This document shows, in pieces, positions 41,189 through 52,500 of a stretch of 64,000 bases of DNA (its first letter is position 1; each line of letters starts with the position of its first letter). Origin of the DNA: Azorinus chamasolen. Lineage: Eukaryota > Mollusca > Bivalvia > Cardiida > Solecurtidae. The stretch spans positions 22,751,315 through 22,815,314 of the forward strand of contig OY755242.1 in the NCBI GenBank assembly GCA_963576725.1, read 5' to 3'. The notes beneath the pieces are model-generated. The model was not told the DNA's origin. It ran no database searches and saw nothing but the letters and a program-made list of their open reading frames with translations. The position numbers and the translations under genes are program-made.

Positions 41189-41390
41189 TACAGTAAAACC
41201 TCACAGCCACTAAATTACATCAAGTATTTTGTGTTAAAGGCAGGTGGCTGCTTAAAGCAATGTGAAAGTAAAACAGAACGCTCCTAAAGGAGCGTTCTGT
41301 TTTACTTTCATCTTGCTTTAAGCAGCTACCTGCTCTAAATACCAACTCATTAACACAATTAAATGGCCGTTATAGAGAGGTTTTACTGTA
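41189..41390. mobile_element. MITE family C copy
   Basis: TACAGTAAAACCTCACAGCC and GAGAGGTTTTACTGTA ends; centre CGCTCCTAAAGGAGCG. Confidence 0.88.
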
Positions 41391-41538
41391 TATACTTTCT
41401 ACGAAAATTTTCTAGTTTTGATCACCCTTAAACATGTCCCCCTTGTTACATTTATATAAAGGAGTATTCACTAATACAGTATGAGAGTGTGTTTAAACCA
41501 CACAGCTGTAGAAAAAGAGTACTATTTTAGAAATCTAA

Positions 41539-41776
41539 TTAACCCTTTCCCCTATGAATATCCATGTAAGAAATAATGACGTCATGACTTTTAATTCAAC
41601 TAATTTGTTATAATAACACATGGACACTAGGAATTTCAGCTATGGCAGAAACTATAGAATCATATCTATATCATATAATAAGCAAACAGAGCAGACCCTG
41701 ATTGGAGCCATCTGATCTTGGTCTACTGATTTTACAAAGGCGTAGAAAGGCATATAAATTTATGGAGTAAAGGGTT
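41539..41776. mobile_element. MITE family B copy
   Basis: TTAACCCTTTCCCCTATGAA start; the hairpin lacks its middle (CCTGATTGGAGCCATC); GAGTAAAGGGTTAA end. Confidence 0.8.
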
Positions 41777-41999
41777 AAAACATTTTTTATATTTCCCTAC
41801 CAAGCCCTATTTTGCTACTACTCTTTGGAGCTATATAAAACAACTATTTAACAGACTTTTTCTTAAGTGGATTCAATTTTAAAATACAAATATCAAATAC
41901 AGTGTCAACTATTTGGATTCTAATGAGATACCAAGTAACTTTGTGTTTCATATGGAACTAAACTGTTTGCAAATCTGTCCAAAATGAGTGTCAGACTTA

Positions 42000-42212
42000 A
42001 ATAAACCAGACAATCTGTCCAAATGAGTGACCCAAATAAACCAGACAAAATAAACCAGACAATCTATCCAAAATGAGTGACCTAAATAAACCAGACAATC
42101 TATCCAAAATGAGTGACCTAAATAAACCAGACAATCTATCCAAAAATGAGTGACCTAAATAAACCAGACAATCTATCCAAAATGAGTGACCTAAATAAAC
42201 ATGTATAAACCA
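42000..42212 (-). repeat. 36-bp minisatellite
   Basis: AATAAACCAGACAATCTATC, then CAAAATGAGTGACCTA repeats about five times with one truncated unit at 42045. Confidence 0.92.
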
Positions 42213-42682
42213 GACATCTTTTTTCATTCCAAGCCTTTACATATTAAAACATGGATGTATGTATAGTTTTGTACTAGTTCTGCTTTAGAACGCAAAACCA
42301 ATCTCAACACCATCATCAAGTTAGTAAAATAAATATAATGACAACAGTGACAAGAAAATGCAAAAACAGCAAAACATCAGGTTCTTTCAAATACATTCAA
42401 TTCACACTGCTTTATCATTCCATTCGTGTCACTTTCCTGTACTCTCCAAACAAAACATGTTATCTGTCATCAAATGTTTCATACATACTCTTCTGACACA
42501 ATAATTTTTAAATAAACAACAAAAATGTGTAATGGAGGAAAAGGCATTTCAACTTTTGCAAGTAATGTACCATAACTCATATATCAGTCATTTGTGTTAG
42601 AAAACAGAGGTTAGAATCTAAACTGACTATACTCAGATCCACTATTAACTATGCTACACCTGCAAATAGTGCAGACCCAGGC
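42213..42682. other. Unassigned intergenic sequence
   Basis: AT-rich, with no repeat or coding signal recognised. Confidence 0.4.
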
Positions 42683-42850
42683 ATCAATGTTATAAAACAT
42701 GGTTGAAGTATGTTATATTAAGTTTGTTCATTCTCAAGTATCTTCATTCTCAAGTATCTGACTGGTTAAATTTTGAGTTTGCTATAAAACTGACCATCAG
42801 ATGGTTGAGAATGAACTGAGACTCTGGCAGGAAGTTTTAAAACCCTCTGG
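42683..42850. mobile_element. Foldback element related to family D
   Basis: TGTTATAAAACATGG and GTTTTAAAACC at the ends; TTCATTCTCAAGTATCT duplicated inside. Diverged. Confidence 0.55.
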
Positions 42851-42932
42851 GCCAGATCAGACAGATTTGTGCTTACAATAAGTGTAAAGTCCAGTATCCC
42901 GTGAAACAGACTCAACCAACTTAGTCTGTGAC

Positions 42933-43160
42933 TTAAACCTTTCCTCCATAGGCTATTTTTAGACCCAACCTCTTTGAGTGAATCTACCCAAAAAGAAGCA
43001 TTTAATAGAGAAAAGTAAAATTTTAGAAACTTGTAATTTGAACCATTGTGATAAATAGAGCATTTGCTCCTATAAGAGAAGATGCTCTATTATCACAATG
43101 GTTTCAACAGGTGACTTTTACAGAAGCGTAGAAAGGAGTATTTATGGAGGAAAGGGTTAA
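42933..43160. mobile_element. MITE family A copy
   Basis: TTAAACCTTTCCTCCATAGG start; centre GCTCCTATAAGAGAAG (decayed); GGAGGAAAGGGTTAA end. Confidence 0.87.
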
Positions 43161-43286
43161 TCAAGGACTCAACTCCAAACTATTGCAACTATAATCTAAA
43201 AAACTTATCAACATTTGCAAAATTGTTCTTTTCTTATATTCTGAAAAAAATATTTTTCTTTCATTTCTTTTGTTAATAACTATCAG

Positions 43287-43370
43287 AATGTCAAACAGTC
43301 TGGATTCTGATCAGTTGCCAAGTTACTTGGCGTTTCATCTGGATCCAAACTGTCTGTAAATATCATTTCA
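43287..43370. repeat. Small foldback (family H)
   Basis: AAACAGTCTGGATTCTGAT and ATCTGGATCCAAACTGTCTG face each other around AAGTTACTTGG. Single-arm or diverged copies are at about 2035, 39600, 41900, 44262, 45890 and 55490. Confidence 0.65.
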
Positions 43371-43409
43371 AGTTAACATATGATCATGTTACTTGACTAT
43401 TTTCTTATG

Positions 43410-43652
43410 TTAACCCTTTTTTCTTATAAACACCTTTTCATGTCTTTGCAAAAACTGCAGATCAATTTCAGCTCATGTAGGGGCTGTTTGATCAGGGTCT
43501 GCTCTGTTTGCTGATGGAATCATATAGATCCAATTCTACAGTTTCTGCCAAAGTAACAAAATAATATTTTCATATACCATTAAAAAAATTCAGCTAATAA
43601 ATATTCATGATGTCAGCATTTCTTACATAATTATATATTCATGAGAAAAGTT
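43410..43652. mobile_element. MITE family B copy (diverged)
   Basis: TTAACCCTTTTTTCTTATAA start; the hairpin's left arm is damaged (AACTGCAGATCAATTTC); ATATTCATGAGAAAAG end. Confidence 0.72.
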
Positions 43653-43691
43653 TTACACTGCTGACTACTCCCTTGATATACAGGTGCAATA

Positions 43692-43920
43692 TTAACTCAT
43701 TCTCTCCAAGGCTATTTTTAGACTCAACCTATTTGAATGTATCTACCAAAAAGGAGTATTAACTAGAGGAAAGGAATAATTTAGAATTTTGTAGTTTGAA
43801 ACCATTGTGATAAAAAGAGCATTTGCTCCTATTGGAGCAAATGCTCTATTTGTCACAATGGTTTCATAAAGTGGCTTCTATAGATCTGCAAAAATGCGTC
43901 ACAAGGGGATAATGTGTTAA
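43692..43920. mobile_element. MITE family A copy
   Basis: TTAACTCATTCTCTCCAAGG start; centre GCTCCTATTGGAGC; GGGGATAATGTGTTAA end. Its right TTAA is shared with the next family B copy. Confidence 0.88.
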
Positions 43921-44170
43921 TACTTTACTCCATGCATATTCATGTAAGAAATTATGAAATCATGAATATTAATGAGTTGAATACTTATATTGGCGTATGA
44001 ACACAGAAGGTTTGGCAATGGCAGAAACTGCTGAATCAGATCTATACTATTCCGTAAGCAAACAGAGCAGATCCTCATAAGAGAGTCCTATAGGAGCCAT
44101 CCGATCTGTGTCTACTCTGTTTACAAAATGCAAAGTCTTTAAAAGGCATTTATATGGAGTAAATGATTAA
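43917..44170. mobile_element. MITE family B copy
   Basis: TTAATACTTTACTCCATGCA start; hairpin around AGTCCTATAGGAGCC; GGAGTAAATGATTAA end. Confidence 0.82.
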
Positions 44171-44628
44171 AACCAATAACTGAAAGAGCAAATTAACAAG
44201 GAACATACATATGGTTTATTCCAGTGCATAGCAACATTTTGTACAATTCAGACAAATCTGTAAACAGTGTGGATCCAGATGAGATACTGAATACTTTGTC
44301 TAATACAGATCCAATTGTTTAACAGTCAGATTAACCTTTTAAAAACAAAACAAACCCAAAACCAACCAAGGAGACTGCTTCGAAAATAGATAATCTCTTA
44401 CAATAAAAACTCCATCAAAAACAAATCTGAAAAATAACATCAATAACATTTTGAAATCTAGACATGTGGACAGTCCTTTGTATAAATATATAACTTGTCT
44501 CAATACATAAATCAAAACATTCATAAACAGCACTAAAAATATAAGAAACTACATGTACATTACTGTAAAATGTACTTTGGACATTATACAAACAATGTAG
44601 ATCAACACTAGCAATGTCATATCCGTAT

Positions 44629-44810
44629 CCATGCTTATAAAACTTTTAGTCATATCTGGGTCCATGCTTATAAAACTTTTAGTCGAGTCTGATTTGGTTC
44701 TCAAGTTTTTGATTGGTCAGATTTGAGCCTTTGGCTCAAATCTGACCAATCAAAAGCTTAAGAACGAACTCAGATTAAACTTAAAAGCTTTATAAGCATG
44801 GACCCTGATC
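44629..44810. mobile_element. Family D foldback element
   Basis: The first 33 bp (TCCATGCTTATAAAACTTTT) are duplicated at the left end. Clean hairpin around GAGCCTTTGGCTC; right end GCATGGACCCTGA. Confidence 0.85.
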
Positions 44811-44898
44811 TGGTTTACATTGGCTCATAAGGAGAGAGAAGTGAGTGAGTAGATTGATCATTCACCACAATGTCAGTGTGTCAGCTTGTCAGCCTACT

Positions 44899-45150
44899 CT
44901 GTACAGTTAAACCCTTCACTTGATAGAAACACATTTTTATGCATTTGCAAAAATTTTTTGTTTGTGATTAAATCCAGTTCAAACAGCTTCTATAGGAGCT
45001 GTCTGATCAGCGTCTGCTGTTTGCTTAATATACTAAATAATATAAACTGATTCTACATTTTCTGCCAGAGCTAAAAATCAAGTGTTCAATACTATTTATA
45101 CGCCATTATTGATAAACTGATTCAAAATTCATAAAGCCATTATTTCTTAC
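44899..45150. mobile_element. MITE family B copy, right end missing
   Basis: TTAAACCCTTCACTTGATAG start; GCTTCTATAGGAGC centre. It runs into a family A copy. Confidence 0.7.
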
Positions 45151-45408
45151 ATAAACCCATTCCGTCATAGGGTATTTTTTTAAAACATTCCCTCATAGGC
45201 TATTTTTAGACCCAACCTCTTTGGACAAATCTACTGAAAAGGAGCAATTTACTAGCAAAAAGGAAAATTTCAGGAGTGTGTAGTTTTGAAACCACTGTGA
45301 TAATAGAGCATTTTCTCCTATGGAACAAATGCTCTTTTTATCACAATGGTTTCAAAAAGTGACTTTTACAAAGGCCATCAAAAGGGCCAATATGAGGGAA
45401 TGGTTTAA
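45151..45408. mobile_element. MITE family A copy with duplicated left terminus
   Basis: ACCCATTCCGTCATAGGGTA is followed 30 bp later by CATTCCCTCATAGGCTATTT, then the usual body. Centre TTTTCTCCTATGGAAC; right end GAGGGAATGGTTTAA. Confidence 0.8.
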
Positions 45409-45507
45409 TTGTTAGGACAATGCTAAAAACAGTACTATGTTGACAAAAGACAACCAATATATACATGTAGCTTTTTGTGTACATGGTCATTCATAGGAAA
45501 CTCTTCT

Positions 45508-45727
45508 ACCCCTTTATTGTTTTTAAACTGAGAATCCCATTTTGTCATCACTTTGCAAACAGAGTAGACCCAGATCAGACAGCTGCTACAGGAGCTGTCT
45601 GATCAGTGTCTGTTATGTTTGCTATACATTACAGCTTTATTTTACATGTTTTCCCCAAAAGAATTAAATTAATTGGTAGTCATAATAGGTGGAATCTTAT
45701 ATGAATATGCATCAGGAAAAGGGTCAA
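45508..45727. mobile_element. MITE family B copy
   Basis: CCCCTTTATTGTTTTTAAAC start; hairpin GCAAACAGAGTAGACCCAGA with CTGCTACAGGAGC centre; GGAAAAGGGTCAA end. Confidence 0.75.
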
Positions 45728-46064
45728 AGCAATCTGTAGTCCATGTGTTTGGACTGTCCATAATATATCAATATACATGTAATGGGTCAAACATAATTTT
45801 TTACAATAATCATGGACAAGATGTAGAAAAAGGAGCCATTTGTCTAGAACTCAATGCATGCTAGCAGCAAATTTGTGATAACCTAGGCAAACAGTTTGGA
45901 TCCAGATGAGATGCTGAGTAACTCGTGAATCTTGTGCTCTCTGATCATAGTTTTTGAAATTGGGGAAAACCGACTTCAAGAATTTGTAGTTGGTGATAGA
46001 TATATAGCCTGCAAAGATTTAATTCTACTAAAACCAATAGGTGTGTATTTAAATGCTAAAATTG

Positions 46065-46400
46065 TCATTTCTCCACCAAACCCTATATTGTGTCAACTTT
46101 CTAGAATCAATTGGAGAAATGGTTTTAACCCATTCCCTCATATTGACGACTCTGTAAAAGTCACTTTGTGAAACCACTGTGATAAACAGAGCATTTTCTC
46201 CTGTAGGAGCAAATGCTCTATTTATCACAATGGTTTCAAACAACAAAATTCTAAAGTTTTCCTTTTCTCTAGTTAATGCTCCTTTTCAGTAGATTTATTC
46301 CAAGCGGTTGTATCTAAAAATAGCCTATGAGGTAATGGGTTAAAGAATTGGTGGAGAAATAAAGAAACTTTTCTTGAAAATGTTTCAATTCATGCCTCTG
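46065..46400. mobile_element. MITE family G copy split by family A
   Basis: CATTTCTCCACCAAACCCTA lies left of 46125 and GGTGGAGAAATAAAGAAACT right of 46343. It overlaps the likely AIFM1 3' UTR. Confidence 0.68.
46125..46343. mobile_element. MITE family A copy (inverted relative to most), downstream of AIFM1
   Basis: TTAACCCATTCCCTCATATT start, centre CTCCTGTAGGAGC, GAGGTAATGGGTTAA end. On the minus strand it carries AATAAA (about 46284), which could serve AIFM1 polyadenylation. Confidence 0.85.
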
Positions 46401-46419
46401 CTACTACTGACTACCACTC

Positions 46420-46569
46420 TCATGATTTCCCTTTCTTATCTTTTGCTGGGTCAGCTTTGGTTGTGTCATCTTTTGCAGGGTCTTTCTGCAATGCCTTGGG
46501 TTGTGAATGGATGTTGAACAGTTTGGCAACTTCTAATAGATTTTGATGTTTGGCCCCATTTTGAATAAT
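46420..46569 (-). CDS. AIFM1: AIFM1 last coding exon
   Basis: Forty-nine codons plus TGA after the acceptor [33 protein letters not shown] matches the conserved C-terminus. It is followed by a lysine-rich extension with two DPAKD units that I do not know from vertebrate AIFM1. Confidence 0.95.
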   Translation of the reverse strand: MIQNGAKHQNLLEVAKLFNIHSQPKALQKDPAKDDTTKADPAKDKKGKS

Positions 46570-49500
46570 CTGAAAAAGAATATCGCTAAATATGGAATAT
46601 CAATGTACAAAGTGATTGACAAATGTTTCAATTGTCATCATCTTTACGAAACCTACAGATTAAAGACTCAATTAAATTGTTTGTAAATGTCTGACAGCCC
46701 CTCTTCTCATTACACCAGGAGAACTTATCCTATTAAAGTGAATCAACAAGCTAATAATCCTTACATTCAAAACCTTTCAGAAATGACCACCAAAATAAGG
46801 TCTAACTCATCAAAGCAAGTAGCAGCTTCATGCAGGATAAAAGTAATGCTAAAATATCCCAGCATTATTAAAGCAACCACTTGCCTTTAATCCTTTCCTT
46901 CATATAAAAATGCCTTTTTCATGTCTTTGCAAACACTGTAGACCCAGATCAGACAGACCCTATAGGAGTTGTCTGATCAGGGTCTGCTATATTCGCTTAT
47001 GAAATTATAATACATCTAATCTTACACTTTCTACCAATATAAAAAAATTCTGTGTACATACATGTATATTATTATAAAAATTCAGCTAATTAATACTCAA
47101 GATGTCATTATTTCTTACGTGAATATTCAACAAAAGGGATAAGACTCCTTTGTTTATTCATTAACACATTGCCCCCTAGTGACACATTTTTGGGCCTCTA
47201 TAAAATTCACATTGTGAAACCATTGTGATAAATAGAGCATTTGCTCCTATAGGAACAAATGCTCTATTTATCACAATGATTTCAAATTACAAAATTCTTA
47301 AACTTTCCTTTTCTCTAGTTAATGCTCCTTTTCGGTAGATTAATTAAAAAAGATTGGATCTAAAAATAGCCTGGGAGAAAATGAGTAAAGTGGTCACTAT
47401 TTAGAGGCTCTACTGTGTCACTTTATATATGAGATATGTATTACCATTTAAACTTGTTGTTTGCTTAACCCTTTACTCCATGAATATTCATGTAAGAAAT
47501 AACGACATCATGAATATTAATTAGATTATTAAATTGATAAAATAGCACATGGACACAGCAATTTTTTGACATAGCAGAAACTGTAGAATTGTATCTATAT
47601 TATACCATAAGCAAACAGAGCAGACCCTGACCAGACGGCTACTACAGGAGCTGTCTGATCTGGGTCTACTCTGTTTGCAAAGATGTAGAAATGCATATTT
47701 ATGGAGTAAAGGGTTAACACTATACTTTCTGAATATTCATGCAAGATTATGCCCATAATGAATATTAATTAATTCCTGTATTACAAATAAAAAATCCGGA
47801 AAATGACTGCTGTGGCATATAAGCAAATATAGCAGACCCTGATCAGAACTCCTTCAGGAGCTGTCAGATCTGTCATCTCCGTTTGGACAGGCATAAAAAG
47901 GTAGAATTATAAGAAAAGAATTAACTCTTCTCTTGCTGAATTTTAAAATACATTTCTCCTTCATTACCCATGCCCTGTTGTATAATTACATATATCTTCA
48001 CTGTGTACAAGTGTTTCGATGTGCAATCACTGCTGTGGAGTGCACTGGTTGCACAATCAACTTGTAAATAGTGCAGACCCTGATGAGAGAGCTCCTGTAG
48101 GAGCTCTCATCTGGGTCTTCAATATTTACAGGTAGGTATATTGACGTGAATAGCAAGCGAAGGGTTAACTTTCATCTCAAAATATAAACAGCTTGCCTCT
48201 AGTCTATTGTTTCCTGTAACACAGACTCATTACACAAATCAGTTACCTGTTTCGCAATATCTATACGAGGTGGGTTGCCTGAGAAAACGTCAAGATTCCA
48301 CATCACAACTCCAACCACGACATCATTTCTCAAGTAAAATATCACACCCTTGGCAAACTCCTCTATTGGAGACGAGCTGGAATCACTTGACTCACTTTTT
48401 ATACTCTCCACCACCTGAACGGAACAATAAGAAAATGCATGATGCAGAAGTGATCATAAAGCATGTTTCTGCTTCATATATAACAAGAGAGCCATAATGG
48501 TAAAATACACCCTCTTCATAGGACTATAACTCCTTGAAATTCAAATGCAACAAAAGTCAAGCTTAATCTGTACTACCTCAAGCCAGTCAACAGCTTCAAT
48601 AAAAATCTTGAAGCAAGGAAAAAGTCCCAAAATTTAATTTTTCACAAATGGTCATATCTTCTGAAAAAGATGGTCAAAGATGTCCATCCCTCCGACCACA
48701 CATCCGCGGTCACAGTTTCCTGTCTTTTATCAATCATGCTTTGACATATTAAACTGAAACTTTGTATGTTGCTTTATTGTGAAGCAAGACACTTGAACAG
48801 ACAGTGCCATAACAGACTAAGTCCTGTCTAACAATGGGCAAATAAACAATGAATATCTGCCTAAACCCTTTATTATGTTAATTTTCATGTAAGAAATCTT
48901 GACTGTATGAATATTAATTAGCTTAATATTTACAATGACATATGAACAAGAAAAAGAAAGGTTTTTGGGCCCTGGTAAAAATCTGTAAAATCACATCTAT
49001 ATAATTCAATTAGCAAACAGAGCAGACCTTGATTAGACAGTTCCTACAGAATCTGGGTCTACTTTGTTGGCATTAAAGTTCAATACTAAAATCATTTCTC
49101 CATCAAACCGTATATTATAACCTCTCTCTAAATACCATTGAGGCGATTCTAAAGAGTGCTTGCAACATAGCGTTTGGTTGAGAAATAAATGGCTATTATT
49201 AAAAAAAACTTTTAGTAATTTAATCCTTTCCCCGTTGAATACTCTTGTAAGAAATAAAGACATCATGAATAATCATTAGCTTAGTTTTTATACTGGCAGA
49301 TGTACACATGATGTTTTAGTATTGGTAGAATATATAGTGTCAGATCTATTATAATTTCATAAGCAAACAGAGCAGACCCTGATCTGACAGCTCTAACAGG
49401 AGTTGTCTGATCTGGTTCTACTCTGTTTACAAAGGCAAGAAAAAGCATTTATACGAAGGAAAGGGTTAACCCTTTCCTCCATAAATATACCTTTCTACGC

Positions 49501-52500
49501 CCCTGTAAAAATCACCTATTGAAACCATTGTGATAAATAGAGCATTAGCTCCTATAGGAGCAAATGCTCTATTTATCACAATGGTTTCAAACTACAAAAT
49601 TCTAAAATTTTCCTTTTCTCTAGTTAATGCTCCCTTTCAGTTGATTTATTCAAAGTGGTTGGTTCTAAAAACAGCCTATGAGGTAATGGGTTAAGCATCT
49701 TATCCATACCTCTGAACTACCTTCCCTTAGATTGCTAACCTCTAACAAGAGCACCGCATGCGTGTACCAACGCTTGTCTGTCAAGACATTTTGAGCTTTT
49801 ATTTCCCCAAGTCCATAAAGGGGCATAATTTTGTAAAAGAATCTTTTTTATAGTGTTAAAATGGCCCTTGGTCAGATTGCAGCTCTTGTGATGGTGAACA
49901 AGTGTGTGAAGTTTCATAAGATTTGATGGTATAGTATTAAATAATGGCCACCATTAAAAATTTTTTTGCAAAATGTTAAAAGTTAGGTAAAATTTCAAAG
50001 GTCAAGGTCACAAGTAAAAAAAAACCATAACACTGATGGAAAGGCATTGCCACAAGGGATTCACATATGAAATATGACAGCCCTGCTGGTTACAGGTTCA
50101 AAATGACAGACATCTTAAATTTTATTTCTCAAGTCAGATTGTAGCCCTTGGGATAGTAAACAAGTGTGTGATGTTTCATAAGATTTGGATTATTAGTAAA
50201 GAAATAATAGGCAATGTTTAAGTTTTTAGACAACAATGACGACAACAACCAGGACACCAGAGTTACGACAATAGCTCGTGTTTTTTTCCTTGAAAAACAA
50301 GTGTCAGAGCTAAAAATCAATACTGTAGTAAAAGAACACTACCTGTGTTTGTTCTTCTTGTTCCGGAGGTAGAAAAGTTGCAAATGTCTGCAGACTGGAA
50401 TCTATCAGTCCCACAGCTTCATAATTTAATACCCTACCTAGAGTTGACCTGGAACACACAATCATATCATATTTGAATGGAAGAAATATCTTCAGACAGG
50501 CTGAGATTTTGAACAATAAATTGTCATCTGCCAAAATTGTTGATACAGTAAAACCTCTCTATAACGACCACTAAATTACATCAAGTATTGTTTGTTAAAG
50601 GCAGGTGGCTGCTTAAAGCAAGGTGAAAGTAAAACAGAACGCTCCATTCTGTTTTACTTTCACCTTGCTTTAAGCAGTCACCTGCCCCTAAATACGAACT
50701 AATTAACACAATTTAGTGGCCGTTATAGAGAGGTTTTACAGTACATGTATTCCTTAGTTTTCTACAAAAAATACAATCAAACATACAGTGTGAAATAGTT
50801 CGGATACTGATGAGATGCTACGTTACTAAACTGTCTGCATAACTAATCAGGAATTGGCAATCAGTGTGGAAAACGTTTTTTTCTAATCATAACAGCTTGT
50901 TCTATTATACTTTTTGGCATGACCAATGTTCTAACCATTTAGAACAAATAAAGCACACTTTACTGGCATTCACACCTCACCTTGTTTTATGAAGGCAGTC
51001 TTCTAGTTTGCTTTTTGTATATATCCATACTATGATATAGCTTGCTCATCATAGTATGGATACAAACACACTGATCAGTGATCATTGTTGTTAGTGAAAA
51101 CATCAGCAGAAGTCTCTGAACTAAAATTTATAGCAACCAACTACAAACCATAACTATTTACTCCATGGAAGAGGGGGAGGGGGTGTACTTGTAGGTATCT
51201 ACTTGCTCCTCAATTAACCCTTCTCTTGCTGAATTTTAAAATACATTTCTCCTTCTTTACCCATGCCCTGTTGTATAATTACATATATCTTCACTGTGTA
51301 CAGGTACGTATTTCGCTGTGCAATCACTGCTGTGGAGTGCACTGGTTGCACAATCAACTTGTAAATAGTGCAGACCCTGATGAGACAGCTCCTGCAGGAG
51401 CTGTCTCATCTGGGTCTTCACTATTTACAGGTAGGTATATTGACATGAACAGCAAGCGAAGGGTTAACCCTTTCAATACTGAAATTTCCGTGTGGAATAG
51501 TCCATTAGCTTTTAATTATAGAGTCCTGTCAGTATCAAAGGCTTGACAAACAGGGCAGGCCTTAATGAGAGGGCTCCTAGAGGATCCCTCTGATCAGGAT
51601 CTACAAATTACAGTGACCCAAATTCAATGGGCTAAACATGACAATGAGTACTATAAAATAAGTCATTTATCACTTACCAGAACATGGACTGGTACTTAAA
51701 TATGTTGGCTTCACCTGTCATGTTAAATCCTGCTAGACGACCAGTCAGGGCTGCATGATCAAAGTGCTCAACTCGTCGTCGACCAAGCTTAGTATCATAA
51801 AAACATGCACAATCACCAGCCTACAAAAAACAAGAAAAGGATGTTGACACGACATCAAACCAGGTTTCCTGGACTATTAACTGTGTGCAAAGCTCTTTAT
51901 TGGATACCCCTGCTTATCATGTATAGTCTTGGCCAAGTCTATGTCTTGCCTTGGGAGACAACAAAATAGTTTGATAAAAATCTAAAATAAACGATGCACA
52001 ATAACATTATATGCGGAACATTCTTTCAAAGATACATGAAATTCGTTTAAAGGATCTAGGTAGAGTTGCGCTCATGAATTGAGTACCCAAACTCCATGTA
52101 CTATTTATGGCTAAGTCCATGTTTTGATATAGAATATCACGAAGCATTACACATGGAACATTACTGTCAAAGTTTTAATACACATGTAGGAGTTGCCCCG
52201 GTTATTGAAATGGTGATTACGGTGGGGGTTGGGTGGGCAGTTGGGCGGCTACCAATCTTGTTAGCGCAACTCCTCTGAAACTGTTCGACAGATTTTCATA
52301 AAACCTTGCGTGTAGCAAGGACCCAATATCTAGATGTGCATTATGTCAGGGATTTTTCGTTCTTTTCTTTGTGTAGTGAACATTTGTGCCAGGTTATTTT
52401 GAAATCCATTCACAGATAAAAAAAGTTATAGAAGGGACACAAAATTTGGGACGGAAGGACGGACAATGCGATTACTATATGCCCACCGTTGGGGGGCATA

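Noticed and set aside
41997..42227. 76-codon minus-strand frame with repeated LDRLSGLFRSL
   Set aside because: It is only the 36-bp minisatellite read in frame.
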